Of a stretch of DNA of 37,466 bases, positions 7,775 through 16,763 are shown piece after piece (within the stretch, counting starts at the first letter, position 1; every line of letters begins with the position of its first letter). The notes under the pieces are model-generated. The model ran no database searches. It was not told the DNA's origin and worked only from the letters and a program-made list of their open reading frames with translations. Made by a program: the position numbers and the translations under genes. The DNA is from Holophagaceae bacterium. Lineage in GTDB: Bacteria > Acidobacteriota > Holophagae > Holophagales > Holophagaceae. The stretch lies in assembly GCA_025357545.1 (NCBI GenBank), contig JANXPB010000166.1:1-37466 (forward strand), given 5' to 3'.

Positions 7775-9526
7775 ATGAAAAGCACCACCCCCCCCATCGA
7801 CACCTCGCGCCTGCGCGCCGCCGAGACCATCAAGGTCTCCGGAATGCGCATCGCCGGATGGCAGACTCTGGCCTGGACGCTCTCGGCGACGACACTGCTG
7901 TTTCTGGTGGGACTCGGGAACCACGGCCTCTGGGGCTTCCATGAACCCTACGTGGGCGGCATCATCCGGGAAATGGCCTCCAGCGGCGACTGGGTGGTAC
8001 CTACTTTGAACGGCCATCCCTACCTGGAAAAACCGCCGCTCTACTACGCCCTGGGGGCCCTGGCCTGCCGCCTGTCCGGCAGCTACGACGTGTTCTGGCT
8101 GCGCCTGCCGGCGGCGCTCACCGCCATCGCCACCATCGCCTGGATGAGCTTCCTGGGCTGGCGCCTGAGCAGCGCGCGCGCCGGGGGCTGGGCCGGTTTC
8201 ATGGTGGGCACCTCGGAACTGTTCTTCCGCACCGGCCACTCGGCGGTGGTGGACATGGGGCTCACCGCCGCCGTGAGCTTCGGCCTGGGTTTGGGTTTCC
8301 TGGTGTGGGTGGAGCCCCATTACCGACGCCGATGGGCGCCACTGTTCTGGGTGGCGGTGGGCTGTTCCTTCATGGCCAAAAGCTTCATCGGACCTGTGCT
8401 GATCCTGCTGCCCATGGGCCTTTCCCTATTGCTGAAGCGGGACCGCACCGTGGCCGCCGCCCTCTTCCGCCCCAACTGGGGCATGGCCCTAGGTCTCGCG
8501 GTGCCGCTCTACTGGCTGGTCCTGCTCTACCAGCGAGGGGGCGGCAGCTTCATGGCCGAGGTCATCCTGCGCAACACCCTGGGCCGCTTCCTGGAAGATC
8601 CCGAGCTGGTGCCGGCCACCGGCCGTTTGAACGAACACAGCAATCCCTTCTCATTCTACTTCTCCCATGCTCCCAGCAGCGCCCTGCCCTGGGTGGCCAT
8701 GTGGGGGGCGGGGCTCTGGTCCGCCTTCCCGAAGCGGCGGCGCCACCCCCTGTCCATGCGGAGCCTCTTCCTGCCGCTGGCCTTCGCCGCGGATCTGCTG
8801 CTGCTATCGCTGTCCGATGCGAAGCGTGGAGTCTACCTGCTGCCGGTGCTCCCCATCACCCTGCTGCAGGCCGCGCTCTGGCTGGATCTCCAGGTTCCAA
8901 AAGCCAAGGCGCGCATTGAGCGCGGGCTCACCTGGGTCATCGGGTTTTCGGTGATGGCGGTGGGCCTCCTCGGCATCGGTTTCCCTTGGTTCGTGCTGCC
9001 CCTGGCCGGGCCGCAATGGATCTTCCCGCTGGTGGCCTCCCTCATCGCCACCACCCTTTCGGCCCTGGCTCTCCGCCTGCTCTGGCAGCGACGTTTCCAC
9101 GCAGCCCTGGACTGGATCATGGCCCAGTGGACCGGAGTCCTGCTGCTTTTCCTCCTGGTTGGCGTGCCGCTGCGGGACAAGGCCGACGAGCTGCCGCTCC
9201 GCACACCGTACAACCTCGCACTGGACCTCGAACATAAGGGCGCCCGCGTGCTGGAGGCCCACCTCACCGAGACCCAGCTGGGCTTTTCGAGCCTCGCTTT
9301 CCTGCACTCGGTGCCTTCCCTCAAGACCGAAGCCGAACTCCGCACGGCCCTGGCGAGCGCAGAGCCTGTGGTGGTGCTTGCGGACGCGCTCTGGTGCGAC
9401 CAGCACCCGGGGCTCGTAGAGCCGGAAGCGGAGTTGCCCACGGAGGCCTCGCGCCGACCCAAAATGCGCAGCCGCGTTCCCTTGGTGCTGGTCAACCGGG
9501 CTGCAGCAGTGCTTTCAAAAGCTTGA
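7775..9526 (+). CDS. ArnT-like membrane glycosyltransferase (GT83/PMT superfamily)
   Basis: 583 residues with about twelve membrane segments. The N-terminal loop carries the signature of lipid-phosphate-linked sugar transferases: LWGFHEP with the acidic residue, then SGDWVVPTLNGHPYLEKPPLYY. These enzymes sit in the inner membrane and transfer a sugar from a polyprenyl-phosphate donor to an acceptor on the periplasmic face, such as lipid A or a protein. The acceptor here is unknown. ATG at 7775 lacks a strong Shine-Dalgarno; Met25 (GMRIAGW) is an alternative start just before the first membrane helix. The 3' end overlaps the convergent kinase gene by 35 bases. Confidence 0.85.
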   Translation: MKSTTPPIDTSRLRAAETIKVSGMRIAGWQTLAWTLSATTLLFLVGLGNHGLWGFHEPYVGGIIREMASSGDWVVPTLNGHPYLEKPPLYYALGALACRLSGSYDVFWLRLPAALTAIATIAWMSFLGWRLSSARAGGWAGFMVGTSELFFRTGHSAVVDMGLTAAVSFGLGLGFLVWVEPHYRRRWAPLFWVAVGCSFMAKSFIGPVLILLPMGLSLLLKRDRTVAAALFRPNWGMALGLAVPLYWLVLLYQRGGGSFMAEVILRNTLGRFLEDPELVPATGRLNEHSNPFSFYFSHAPSSALPWVAMWGAGLWSAFPKRRRHPLSMRSLFLPLAFAADLLLLSLSDAKRGVYLLPVLPITLLQAALWLDLQVPKAKARIERGLTWVIGFSVMAVGLLGIGFPWFVLPLAGPQWIFPLVASLIATTLSALALRLLWQRRFHAALDWIMAQWTGVLLLFLLVGVPLRDKADELPLRTPYNLALDLEHKGARVLEAHLTETQLGFSSLAFLHSVPSLKTEAELRTALASAEPVVVLADALWCDQHPGLVEPEAELPTEASRRPKMRSRVPLVLVNRAAAVLSKA

Positions 9527-11093
9527 CCACCTCGAGGTCTTCGGGCCGGAGGTCGGGATCCTTCTGGGCCAGCCGTTCCACCAGCCGGACCAGGCCCGGC
9601 GGGGCGTCCTTTCGCAGGAAGCGGAGCTCTGGCAGGGGATGCGCGCGGTGGCGGTCCAGCACATCGAAAGGGGTTTCACCCGTGAAGGGCGGTGCGCCCG
9701 TGAGCATTTCGAAGAGGATGATGCCGAGGGCGTAGCGGTCTGCCGCAGGTCCAACGTGGGTGCGCTTCTGCGCTTCAGGGGCCGCATAGGCGGGTGTGCC
9801 CAGAAAGGAATAGGTGCTGGTCACGGTTGCGGAATCCAGCACCCGCGCGATGCCCAGATCCATCACCAGGGCGCAACCCTGCTTCAACATCACGTTGGCG
9901 GGTTTGAGGTCGCGGTGCACCACTCCGAAAGTGTGCGCATGGGCCAGGGCCTCCGCCAGGTCTAGCGCGATGCTCAGGCACTCCTCGATCCGCAAAGCGC
10001 CGCTGGTATTCAGGTGCGCGGCCAGGGTCTCGCCTTCCACATAGGTCATGGCGATCCACGGCGGGTCAGAGCGGCTCTCGCCACCCGGATAGGCATCCAG
10101 GATCGGAACGATGTTGGGGTGCTGCAGCATCGCGCCCACCTTGGCCTCCTGACGGAACCTCGCCAGCATCTCCTCATCGTCCCAGCGATGGGTGTGGAGC
10201 ACTTTGAGGGCCACGGCCTCCCCGGTCTTCGAATGAACGGCGAGGTAGGTGTTGGCGAACCCGCCCCGCCCCAGCAGTCGTTCGACGCGGTAGGGCCCTA
10301 GGGTGGCAGGATGGATGGCGAAGGGCTGAGTATCGGTGGGGTCACCATCACGGTGGCGGCGGCGCAGGAAGAATCCGCCCGCGGCCCCGCCGAGCAGCAA
10401 GAAAGGCGGTAGGATCCAGAGCCAATTGGACAATGGCTTCGGCGCAGCAGGGCCCGGTTGTGGAATGGGCGACTTGGCGGCAGGCTCGGTGGGGGCCGGG
10501 ACAAGCCGCTGTGGCGCACTGGAAGCTGACGGCGGCTGAACCAGCTTCTCCACAGGCAGGCGTACCGGCGGGAGAACCGGCGGAGTCTGCAATGGCTCGC
10601 GCCGAACGGGTGTGGGCAGCGTGATCTCCGGGGGGGCCTCCGCCACCGGTGAACTCTTCGGCACGGACTTGGATTCCGGTTCTGGTTCCTTCGGCGCAAG
10701 GAGGTTGGGTTCGGCCTCCTTCAGCCGCCTGGTGATGGGGTCGCGCAGCGCTGCCGGTTCGCCTTTGGCCTCAGATTCCCTAAGGCGGGCGGCGGCGGAT
10801 TTCAAGTCCCCCAGTTCCACCTCGCAACGGGCCAGATGGGCGTAGGGATAGTAGGCATGGAGGCGGTTGTTGCCATAGGTGAAGACCGCCACCGCCGGCG
10901 CAGGATGCAGTTCCACGGCCCGCTGGAAGGCGCCCAGCGCGGTTCGCCAATGCCCCTGCCGCTCCGCATCCAAGCCATCTTCGAAGGCCGAATAGAACGT
11001 GGCTTGGGTTTGAGCCGGAGCGGGTGGACCAGACCCTGCCAAGGTCAGCACTCCGGCCAACGGAAAGCCCCAGCGTCCGCAGTGCCGCAGCAC
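9492..11093 (-). CDS. membrane-spanning serine/threonine protein kinase with N-terminal periplasmic domain
   Basis: 533 residues from a GTG at 11093, chosen because GGGGA lies six bases upstream and a signal-like hydrophobic stretch (about 9-20) follows. A TTG at 11099 overlaps the previous stop but has no spacing for a ribosome site. Order: signal or anchor; TPR-like helical pairs (about 32-110) with a Tyr-rich segment; a long Pro-rich linker (135-220); a membrane helix (223-242) followed by Arg-rich residues; then a C-terminal Hanks-type kinase domain (268-533). Kinase landmarks are GRGGFA, the Lys of VALK (297), Glu316, H-R-D-L-K-P-A-N (Asp395) and M-D-L-G (Asp412), where most have D-F-G, plus G-T-P-A-Y-A-A-P-E. 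Topology is the reverse of PknB: sensor outside at the N-terminus, kinase inside at the C-terminus. It lies two bases after the outer-membrane protein gene. Confidence 0.87.
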   Translation of the reverse strand: MLRHCGRWGFPLAGVLTLAGSGPPAPAQTQATFYSAFEDGLDAERQGHWRTALGAFQRAVELHPAPAVAVFTYGNNRLHAYYPYAHLARCEVELGDLKSAAARLRESEAKGEPAALRDPITRRLKEAEPNLLAPKEPEPESKSVPKSSPVAEAPPEITLPTPVRREPLQTPPVLPPVRLPVEKLVQPPSASSAPQRLVPAPTEPAAKSPIPQPGPAAPKPLSNWLWILPPFLLLGGAAGGFFLRRRHRDGDPTDTQPFAIHPATLGPYRVERLLGRGGFANTYLAVHSKTGEAVALKVLHTHRWDDEEMLARFRQEAKVGAMLQHPNIVPILDAYPGGESRSDPPWIAMTYVEGETLAAHLNTSGALRIEECLSIALDLAEALAHAHTFGVVHRDLKPANVMLKQGCALVMDLGIARVLDSATVTSTYSFLGTPAYAAPEAQKRTHVGPAADRYALGIILFEMLTGAPPFTGETPFDVLDRHRAHPLPELRFLRKDAPPGLVRLVERLAQKDPDLRPEDLEVVKLLKALLQPG

Positions 11094-11095
11094 GC

Positions 11096-12475
11096 TCAAT
11101 CCCCGATGAAGAGGTAGCGCAGCCAGCGTTCCAGGGGCTGCCGTTCGAACTGGTAGATGAAGGAGATGTCGAGGCGGTGCAGGTCCAGCCGCTCGCGGCC
11201 CCGGGAGCGGACCGTAGAGGCCCGCAGGAGCTGGTCCACATCCAGGAACTGGGAGGCATCCCGCCGGTCCCAGCCGTAGCGGTAGGCGATGTCCAGCGTG
11301 GTATTGCCCCGCTTGATGCCGGTGCCCACCGCCAGGTTCAAGATCACCCGCTGATCTCCGGTCACGCGATCCACCACGGGCTGAGGTTCCCGTGAAAGCC
11401 CGAAACGCAAGGGCACCACACTGCCACCTTTGGTCAACAGCAGGTACTCGGTTCCCATGTGGAAAGACGTGACATTGGGAGTGCGGTTGGCCCGGTCCAG
11501 GTCGAAAAAACTCAGGTTGTTCAGGGCTGCCACCGGGGTCATGTAGCGGGCGTCGGACCAGAGCGTGTGCTGCAGGTCCGCGGTCACGAGCCACCTCTCC
11601 CTGGGGCGCCAGGCGTATCCGAAGCCAGTGCTGGCGGGCCAGTGGAGCCCATAGTTGGCGTGTGGGCTGCCTTTGAAGGTCGCACCGGTGGCATTGGTAT
11701 CGACCGTGCTGCCGAAAGCGTAGTCCGCATGGAAGGGTGTGCGCCTCACCAGCCCGAAGCTCCAGGTGGGCCAGCGCCAGATCAGGCCCAGGTTGAAGTT
11801 CTGGCCGTCCAGGGTGTTGGTTTGGCCGTAATTCACAAAGGTGGTGGCGGTGCCCAACGTTTTGGAACTGTTCGAATTCAGATCCCAGCGGCCGCGCCAT
11901 TGGTTGTAGCTGGCACCCACCAGGATGCGCGCGGACACTTCGTAGGCCATGGAAAAGGAGTAGACGTCGATCTGCCCGCTCTGGTCGATACGTTGCTTGA
12001 GCAGGGCCGGAGCGCCCCCGTTCGTATCGCTTTCCGTCAGGTCCCGGGCGCTGGCTTCCGCCAGGGCAAACTGCCGTTGAGCCGCAAGCTGCAACACCAG
12101 GCTGTGCCCCTTGATGCGGATCGGGATGGTGCCCGAAAGGAAGAGCGGATCGAAGCGGGTCTGGCTGTTGAGCGAGTCGCTCACCGCCAGCTGCCGCCCC
12201 TTGCTGGTGGTCTCGAAATCCTGGAAGGACAAGCGCTTGGAGAGTCCGCGGCCCACGAAGCTCACTTCGGGTTTCAGTAGTTGCGCCAGTCCCGCCGGAT
12301 TGAACGAGACCGCGGTGGCATCATCGGCCACGGCGATGAAGGCGCCGCCCAAGCCCATGGCCCGGGCCCCGGCCCCTTGCACATCGAAGGTCGCCCGCGA
12401 CTGTTCGGAAATCAGGGTGCCGATGGGCGATTGGGCCGCAAGCGTCGAGGCCGCTGCAAGCAGCAGCGGCCTCAG
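11096..12475 (-). CDS. outer-membrane beta-barrel protein (PorV/FadL-like), CTG start
   Basis: The mature N-terminus matches the PorV/UPF0164 type: RATFDVQGAGARAMGLGGAF, then VADDATAVSFNPAGLAQL. The rest is strand-rich and barrel-like. A GTG at 12382 would begin inside this conserved block and leave no signal peptide. Reading further upstream in frame gives a good signal peptide (R-P-L-L-L-A-A-A-S-T-L-A-A-Q), but the frame contains no ATG, GTG or TTG between that point and an upstream TGA. CTG at 12475 has GAAGG seven bases before it and begins the signal peptide exactly, giving 459 residues. I therefore call CTG as the start; a sequence error is the alternative. It lies 19 bases after gdh and two bases before the kinase. 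Confidence 0.75.
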   Translation of the reverse strand: MRPLLLAAASTLAAQSPIGTLISEQSRATFDVQGAGARAMGLGGAFIAVADDATAVSFNPAGLAQLLKPEVSFVGRGLSKRLSFQDFETTSKGRQLAVSDSLNSQTRFDPLFLSGTIPIRIKGHSLVLQLAAQRQFALAEASARDLTESDTNGGAPALLKQRIDQSGQIDVYSFSMAYEVSARILVGASYNQWRGRWDLNSNSSKTLGTATTFVNYGQTNTLDGQNFNLGLIWRWPTWSFGLVRRTPFHADYAFGSTVDTNATGATFKGSPHANYGLHWPASTGFGYAWRPRERWLVTADLQHTLWSDARYMTPVAALNNLSFFDLDRANRTPNVTSFHMGTEYLLLTKGGSVVPLRFGLSREPQPVVDRVTGDQRVILNLAVGTGIKRGNTTLDIAYRYGWDRRDASQFLDVDQLLRASTVRSRGRERLDLHRLDISFIYQFERQPLERWLRYLFIGD

Positions 12476-12494
12476 GCGCGAGGCCTTCGGGAGG

Positions 12495-13751
12495 CTAGGC
12501 GTAGAAACCCCGGTAGTGCATGGCCTGGCTCACGCGGTCCAGCGCCAGGATGTAGGCGCCGAGGCGCGGGTTGGTCTTGTATTTGTCGGTGGCGGCGAAC
12601 ACCGCATGGAAGGCATGGGTCATATACTCCACCAGGCGTTCATTCACTTCCCGCTCGCGCCAGTAGAAGCCCAGTCGGTTCTGCACCCACTCGAAGTAGG
12701 AGACCGTCACGCCGCCCGCGTTGGCGAGGATGTCCGGCACCACCAGGACGCCGTTCTCGAGCAGGATCGGGTCCGCTTCGGGAGTGGTGGGACCATTGGC
12801 GCCCTCGACGACCACCTTGGCGCGGATCTTCGCGGCGTTCAGTTCGGTGATCTGGTTCTCCATGGCGGCGGGCACCAGGATGTCCACGGCCATGGTGAGC
12901 AGGTCCTGGGGGTCGAAGGCTTCGCCGCCCTTGAAACCTGTCACGCTCTTGGTTTCGGCCACGTGCTTCATGAGCGCATGGATGTCCAGGCCCCGGTCGT
13001 TCTTGATGGCGCCGTTGATGTCACTCACGGCGATGATGCGGGCGCCGGCCTCGTGCAGCAGTCGTGCGCTCTGGGAGCCTACGTTGCCAAAACCCTGGAC
13101 GGCCACGGTGGCCCCAGCCAGGGGCTTGCCCAGGCGCTGCATGGCCTCCCGCGCCACGATGAGCACGCCGCGGCCGGTGGCCTCGTTGCGGCCCAGGGAG
13201 CCCCCCAGGCCCACGGGTTTGCCGGTCACCACCGCATTTTCGGTGTGGCGCACGTGCATGGAGTAGGTATCCAGCACCCAGGCCATGGTCTGGGCGTCGG
13301 TGCCCATGTCCGGCGCGGGCACGTCGCGGTCAGGGCCGATGACGTCCATGATCTCCGCGATGTAGCGGCGGGTCAGCCGCTCCAGCTCGGCCTTGCTCAT
13401 CTTTTTCGGGTCGCAGATGATGCCGCCCTTGCCGCCGCCGAAGGGCACGTCCACCACCGCGCACTTCCAGGTCATCCAGGCCGAAAGCGCCTTCACTTCA
13501 TCCAGGTTCACGTTCATGTCGTAGCGGATGCCGCCCTTCGCGGGGCCCCGGGCGATGTTGTGCTGGACGCGGTAGCCGGTGAAGACCTCCCAGCGGCCGT
13601 CGTCCATGCAGACCGGTAGGCTCACGATCATGGACCGGGTGGGGGCCATGAACACCTTGAACAGCGTGTCGTCCAGGCCGTAGAGCTGGGCCGCAGCGCG
13701 GAGGCGGGCCTGCATGGCCTCGAAGGGGTTGTGGTTGTGCACGTCGGTCAT
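12495..13751 (-). CDS. gdhA: glutamate dehydrogenase (Glu/Leu/Phe/Val dehydrogenase family)
   Basis: 418 residues, the length of hexameric class I-type bacterial GDH. It catalyses reversible oxidative deamination of glutamate to 2-oxoglutarate and ammonia, linking nitrogen and carbon metabolism. The substrate/catalytic Lys segment is clear: GPAKGGIRYD, then WKCAVVDVPFGGGKGGI with the catalytic Asp region at VPAPDMGTD. The Rossmann nucleotide-binding motif is VQGFGNVG, followed about 20 residues later by SDINGAI, whose Asp suggests a preference for NAD. ATG at 13751 has GGAG six bases upstream. It sits in the rplU-rpmA-obg-nadD-rsfS cluster, an unusual neighbour for a catabolic enzyme. Confidence 0.95.
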   Translation of the reverse strand: MTDVHNHNPFEAMQARLRAAAQLYGLDDTLFKVFMAPTRSMIVSLPVCMDDGRWEVFTGYRVQHNIARGPAKGGIRYDMNVNLDEVKALSAWMTWKCAVVDVPFGGGKGGIICDPKKMSKAELERLTRRYIAEIMDVIGPDRDVPAPDMGTDAQTMAWVLDTYSMHVRHTENAVVTGKPVGLGGSLGRNEATGRGVLIVAREAMQRLGKPLAGATVAVQGFGNVGSQSARLLHEAGARIIAVSDINGAIKNDRGLDIHALMKHVAETKSVTGFKGGEAFDPQDLLTMAVDILVPAAMENQITELNAAKIRAKVVVEGANGPTTPEADPILLENGVLVVPDILANAGGVTVSYFEWVQNRLGFYWREREVNERLVEYMTHAFHAVFAATDKYKTNPRLGAYILALDRVSQAMHYRGFYA

Positions 13752-13770
13752 GGAGAGCTCCAGGATTCGA

Positions 13771-14133
13771 TCAGAGGGCCGGAGAAGGCTCCGCGGGCAG
13801 TTCCAATTCGCGGCCCTCCTTCCAGAGTTCTTCGAGGTTGTAGTGGCGGCGGGTTTCCTCGTCCATCACATGGATGATGAAATCGCCGAAATCCAGCAGG
13901 ATCCAATTCCCCAGCTGCTCGCCTTCCCTGGAGGAGACGCGGGTCCCGTCAGCGCGCAATCGCGTCACCACCTCGTCGGCGATGGCACGGTTCTGCCGGT
14001 CGCTGCCGCCGCTCATGAATGCGAAGGTATCCGTAAAACTCGCGAGGCCTGAAACATCAAGAAGCCGGATATTGAAGGCCTTCTTGGAGCGGGCTGCTTC
14101 CACTACCGCCGACAGGCGTTCTGACAATGCCAT
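13771..14133 (-). CDS. rsfS: ribosome silencing factor RsfS (Iojap/YbeB)
   Basis: 120 residues, the usual length. It binds ribosomal protein L14 (uL14) and blocks joining of the 30S and 50S subunits, slowing translation under starvation. Family features include DVSGLASFTDTFAFMSGGSDRQ near the N-terminus and WILLDFGDFIIHVMDEETRRHYNLEELW toward the C-terminus (quoted as spans at about residues 23-45 and 75-105). GGAG lies five bases before the ATG. It directly follows nadD (14-base gap), the standard bacterial order nadD-rsfS. Confidence 0.94.
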   Translation of the reverse strand: MALSERLSAVVEAARSKKAFNIRLLDVSGLASFTDTFAFMSGGSDRQNRAIADEVVTRLRADGTRVSSREGEQLGNWILLDFGDFIIHVMDEETRRHYNLEELWKEGRELELPAEPSPAL

Positions 14134-14147
14134 GCAAACTCCAAACG

Positions 14148-14762
14148 CTAACTAAGGTAAAGGTTTTCGGCTCTGATCGCAGCCATTACTTGCGGAGAGA
14201 GGCCGTCTGCGGCGGTGCCACGCTCCAGACGCTGCCGGATCAGCGAGGAGGCATAGGGAAGTTCGGTGCCAGGCAATCGCACGATTTCCCCAGGGGCGCC
14301 GGACCAGCGGGCTCTCTCCCGCGCCTTCAGCGATTCCGACAGGGTGAGGTCAACACCTGGCCGGGGGGCCACGGCCAAGGATGCCAATTCGAGCACCCGG
14401 TCCCACCGATGCCAGGAGGGGAAGCCCGCCACCTGATCGCTGCCCAGCACCAGAATCCAATGACACGAGGGTTCCCGTTGGACAAGGGTTTCCAAGGTTT
14501 CCGCGGTGTAGCTGGTGCCACCTCTTTGCAGCTCGGCCAGTTCGATCTTCACAGGGCCGGGAAATCCTCGCAGCGCGGCCTCCAATAAATGCAGCCTAGG
14601 CAAGGCCCCCGCCCCGGGGCCCGAGGGTTTATGCGGCGAGAGGGCCGTCGGCACCAAGCACAACTCGTCCAGTTCCAAGTGGGCCAGCGCCAGTTCCGCG
14701 AGTTTGAGGTGGCCCAGGTGGGGGGGGTTGAAGGCTCCGCCAAGCAATCCGACGCGCCTCAT
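14148..14762 (-). CDS. nadD: nicotinate-nucleotide adenylyltransferase NadD
   Basis: 204 residues. It adenylates nicotinate mononucleotide to deamido-NAD, the penultimate step of NAD synthesis, in the cytoplasm. The nucleotidyltransferase signature is G-G-A-F-N-P-P-H-L-G-H at residues 8-18, and the C-terminal motif reads Y-A-S-S-L-I-R, in place of the more usual I-S-S-T-x-I-R. The frame stays open upstream as far as 15014, into obg, but the start at 14762 begins at the conserved MRRVGLLGG and has GAAGG four bases upstream. It is separated from obg by 112 bases containing a strong palindrome. Confidence 0.94.
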   Translation of the reverse strand: MRRVGLLGGAFNPPHLGHLKLAELALAHLELDELCLVPTALSPHKPSGPGAGALPRLHLLEAALRGFPGPVKIELAELQRGGTSYTAETLETLVQREPSCHWILVLGSDQVAGFPSWHRWDRVLELASLAVAPRPGVDLTLSESLKARERARWSGAPGEIVRLPGTELPYASSLIRQRLERGTAADGLSPQVMAAIRAENLYLS

Positions 14763-14805
14763 CCGACCTTCATCCCAGCGATCGAACTGTCCACAGGACT
14801 GCCCT

Positions 14806-14839
14806 TCCACTTCCGAAGCCGGCCGGCTTCGATCGTGGA
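14806..14839. repeat. perfect 18-bp palindrome with flanking arms between obg and nadD
   Basis: CGAAGCCGG/CCGGCTTCG at 14814-14831 is a perfect palindrome with no spacer. After three unpaired bases on each side the stem resumes with TCCAC (14806-14810) and GTGGA (14835-14839). It could be an RNA hairpin processing or attenuating the obg-nadD transcript, or a protein site. There is no T run, so it is not a standard terminator. Confidence 0.6.
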
Positions 14840-14874
14840 GATGGGAACCCTCCGCCCATGCAATCCGCCGCGCA

Positions 14875-15922
<1,048 letters not shown>

Positions 15923-15943
15923 CCCGGAAATGCGGTGTGCGAT

Positions 15944-16204
15944 TCAGGCCTCGAGGGGATCCACGTGGATGAAGCGGCCGTGCTGGCCTCGGTCCTGGAA
16001 GCGGACTTTGCCTTCAATCGTGGCGAAGATCGTGTGGTCCACGCCGATGCCCACGCCCTTGCCGGGGTGGAACTGAGTGCCGCGCTGGCGGACGATGATC
16101 GCGCCGGCCTTGGCGAGCTGGCCGCCGAAGAGTTTGGTGCCGAGACGCTGGGAATGGGAATCGCGGCCGTTACGGGAAGAGCCGACGCCTTTTTTATGTG
16201 CCAT
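15944..16204 (-). CDS. rpmA: 50S ribosomal protein L27
   Basis: 86 residues, the usual length. It starts [16 protein letters not shown], the mobile N-terminal arm that reaches the peptidyl-transferase centre, and continues with the conserved R-Q-R-G-T-x-F-H-P-G-x-x-V-G-x-G-x-D-H-T-I-F. No Firmicutes-type cleavable N-terminal extension is present. A GAGG precedes the ATG by about eight bases. It lies 62 bases after rplU and is followed by a strong terminator. Confidence 0.98.
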   Translation of the reverse strand: MAHKKGVGSSRNGRDSHSQRLGTKLFGGQLAKAGAIIVRQRGTQFHPGKGVGIGVDHTIFATIEGKVRFQDRGQHGRFIHVDPLEA

Positions 16205-16266
16205 GGGAATACCTCGTGGATGCTTTGGGTCCTGAGTCGAGAGTCAAAGGTCGAGCGTACAAAAGC

Positions 16267-16578
16267 CTAGGCCGTGATGCTCTTGATGCGGACTTCCGTG
16301 AAGCCCTGGCGATGGCCCTGGGTGCGCTGATAGGTAGTGGTGCGCTTCTTCTTGAAGATGATCACCTTCTTGGCGCGGTCATGGCGGATGACCTCGGCCT
16401 CGACGGTGGCGCCCGCCACGATGGGCTGGCCCACGGTGATGGCATCGCCATTCTCCACGAGCAGCACCTTGTCGAAACTGACGGCCTGCTTGGGCTCTTT
16501 CTCCAGCAACTCCACGCGGAGGACATCGCCCTCGGTTACGCGGTACTGCTTGCCACCGGTCTGGATGACTGCGTACAT
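16267..16578 (-). CDS. rplU: 50S ribosomal protein L21
   Basis: 103 residues. M-Y-A-V-I-Q-T-G-G-K-Q-Y-R-V begins the protein and the K-K-R-T-T-T-Y-Q-R-T-Q-G-H-R-Q motif near the end binds 23S rRNA. The start at 16578 is fixed by homology and a GAGG six bases upstream; an upstream in-frame ATG at 16668 would add an unrelated 30 residues. It is the first gene of the minus-strand cluster. Confidence 0.97.
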   Translation of the reverse strand: MYAVIQTGGKQYRVTEGDVLRVELLEKEPKQAVSFDKVLLVENGDAITVGQPIVAGATVEAEVIRHDRAKKVIIFKKKRTTTYQRTQGHRQGFTEVRIKSITA

Positions 16579-16664
16579 GAAAACCTCGAAATTTAGACTG
16601 GCATGAGGGCGGCGTTCCACAGGAAGCACTTGAAGGCCCGGTACCAAGCAGGTCATTAAGAATG

Positions 16665-16696
16665 CCAAGGAAGCCCTTGGGACTCAAGGATTTTTT
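16665..16696 (+). promoter_or_regulatory. attenuator-like overlapping hairpins upstream of ubiD
   Basis: Three short segments can pair in two exclusive ways on the plus strand. CCAAGG (16665-16670) pairs with CCTTGG (16675-16680), or CCTTG (16675-16679) pairs with CAAGG (16685-16689). The second hairpin is followed by A and six T residues (16691-16696), a short terminator-like form. It lies about 70 bases before the ubiD start. Stems are only 5-6 bp, so this is a candidate only. Confidence 0.35.
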
Positions 16697-16763
16697 CCAG
16701 AATTGAACCTTCGTGGCCGCATCGGGCGAACCCGGGGAGTTTGGAGGATGGGATGATGGAACC

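Noticed and set aside
11094-11900. Upstream extension of the kinase frame to 11900
   Set aside because: The frame is open by chance inside the outer-membrane protein gene; the signal-like segment and ribosome site place the start at 11093.
16675-16689. CTTGAGT-like word on the minus strand near rplU as an HspR half-site
   Set aside because: Only one half-site; the second half needed for a HAIR operator is missing.
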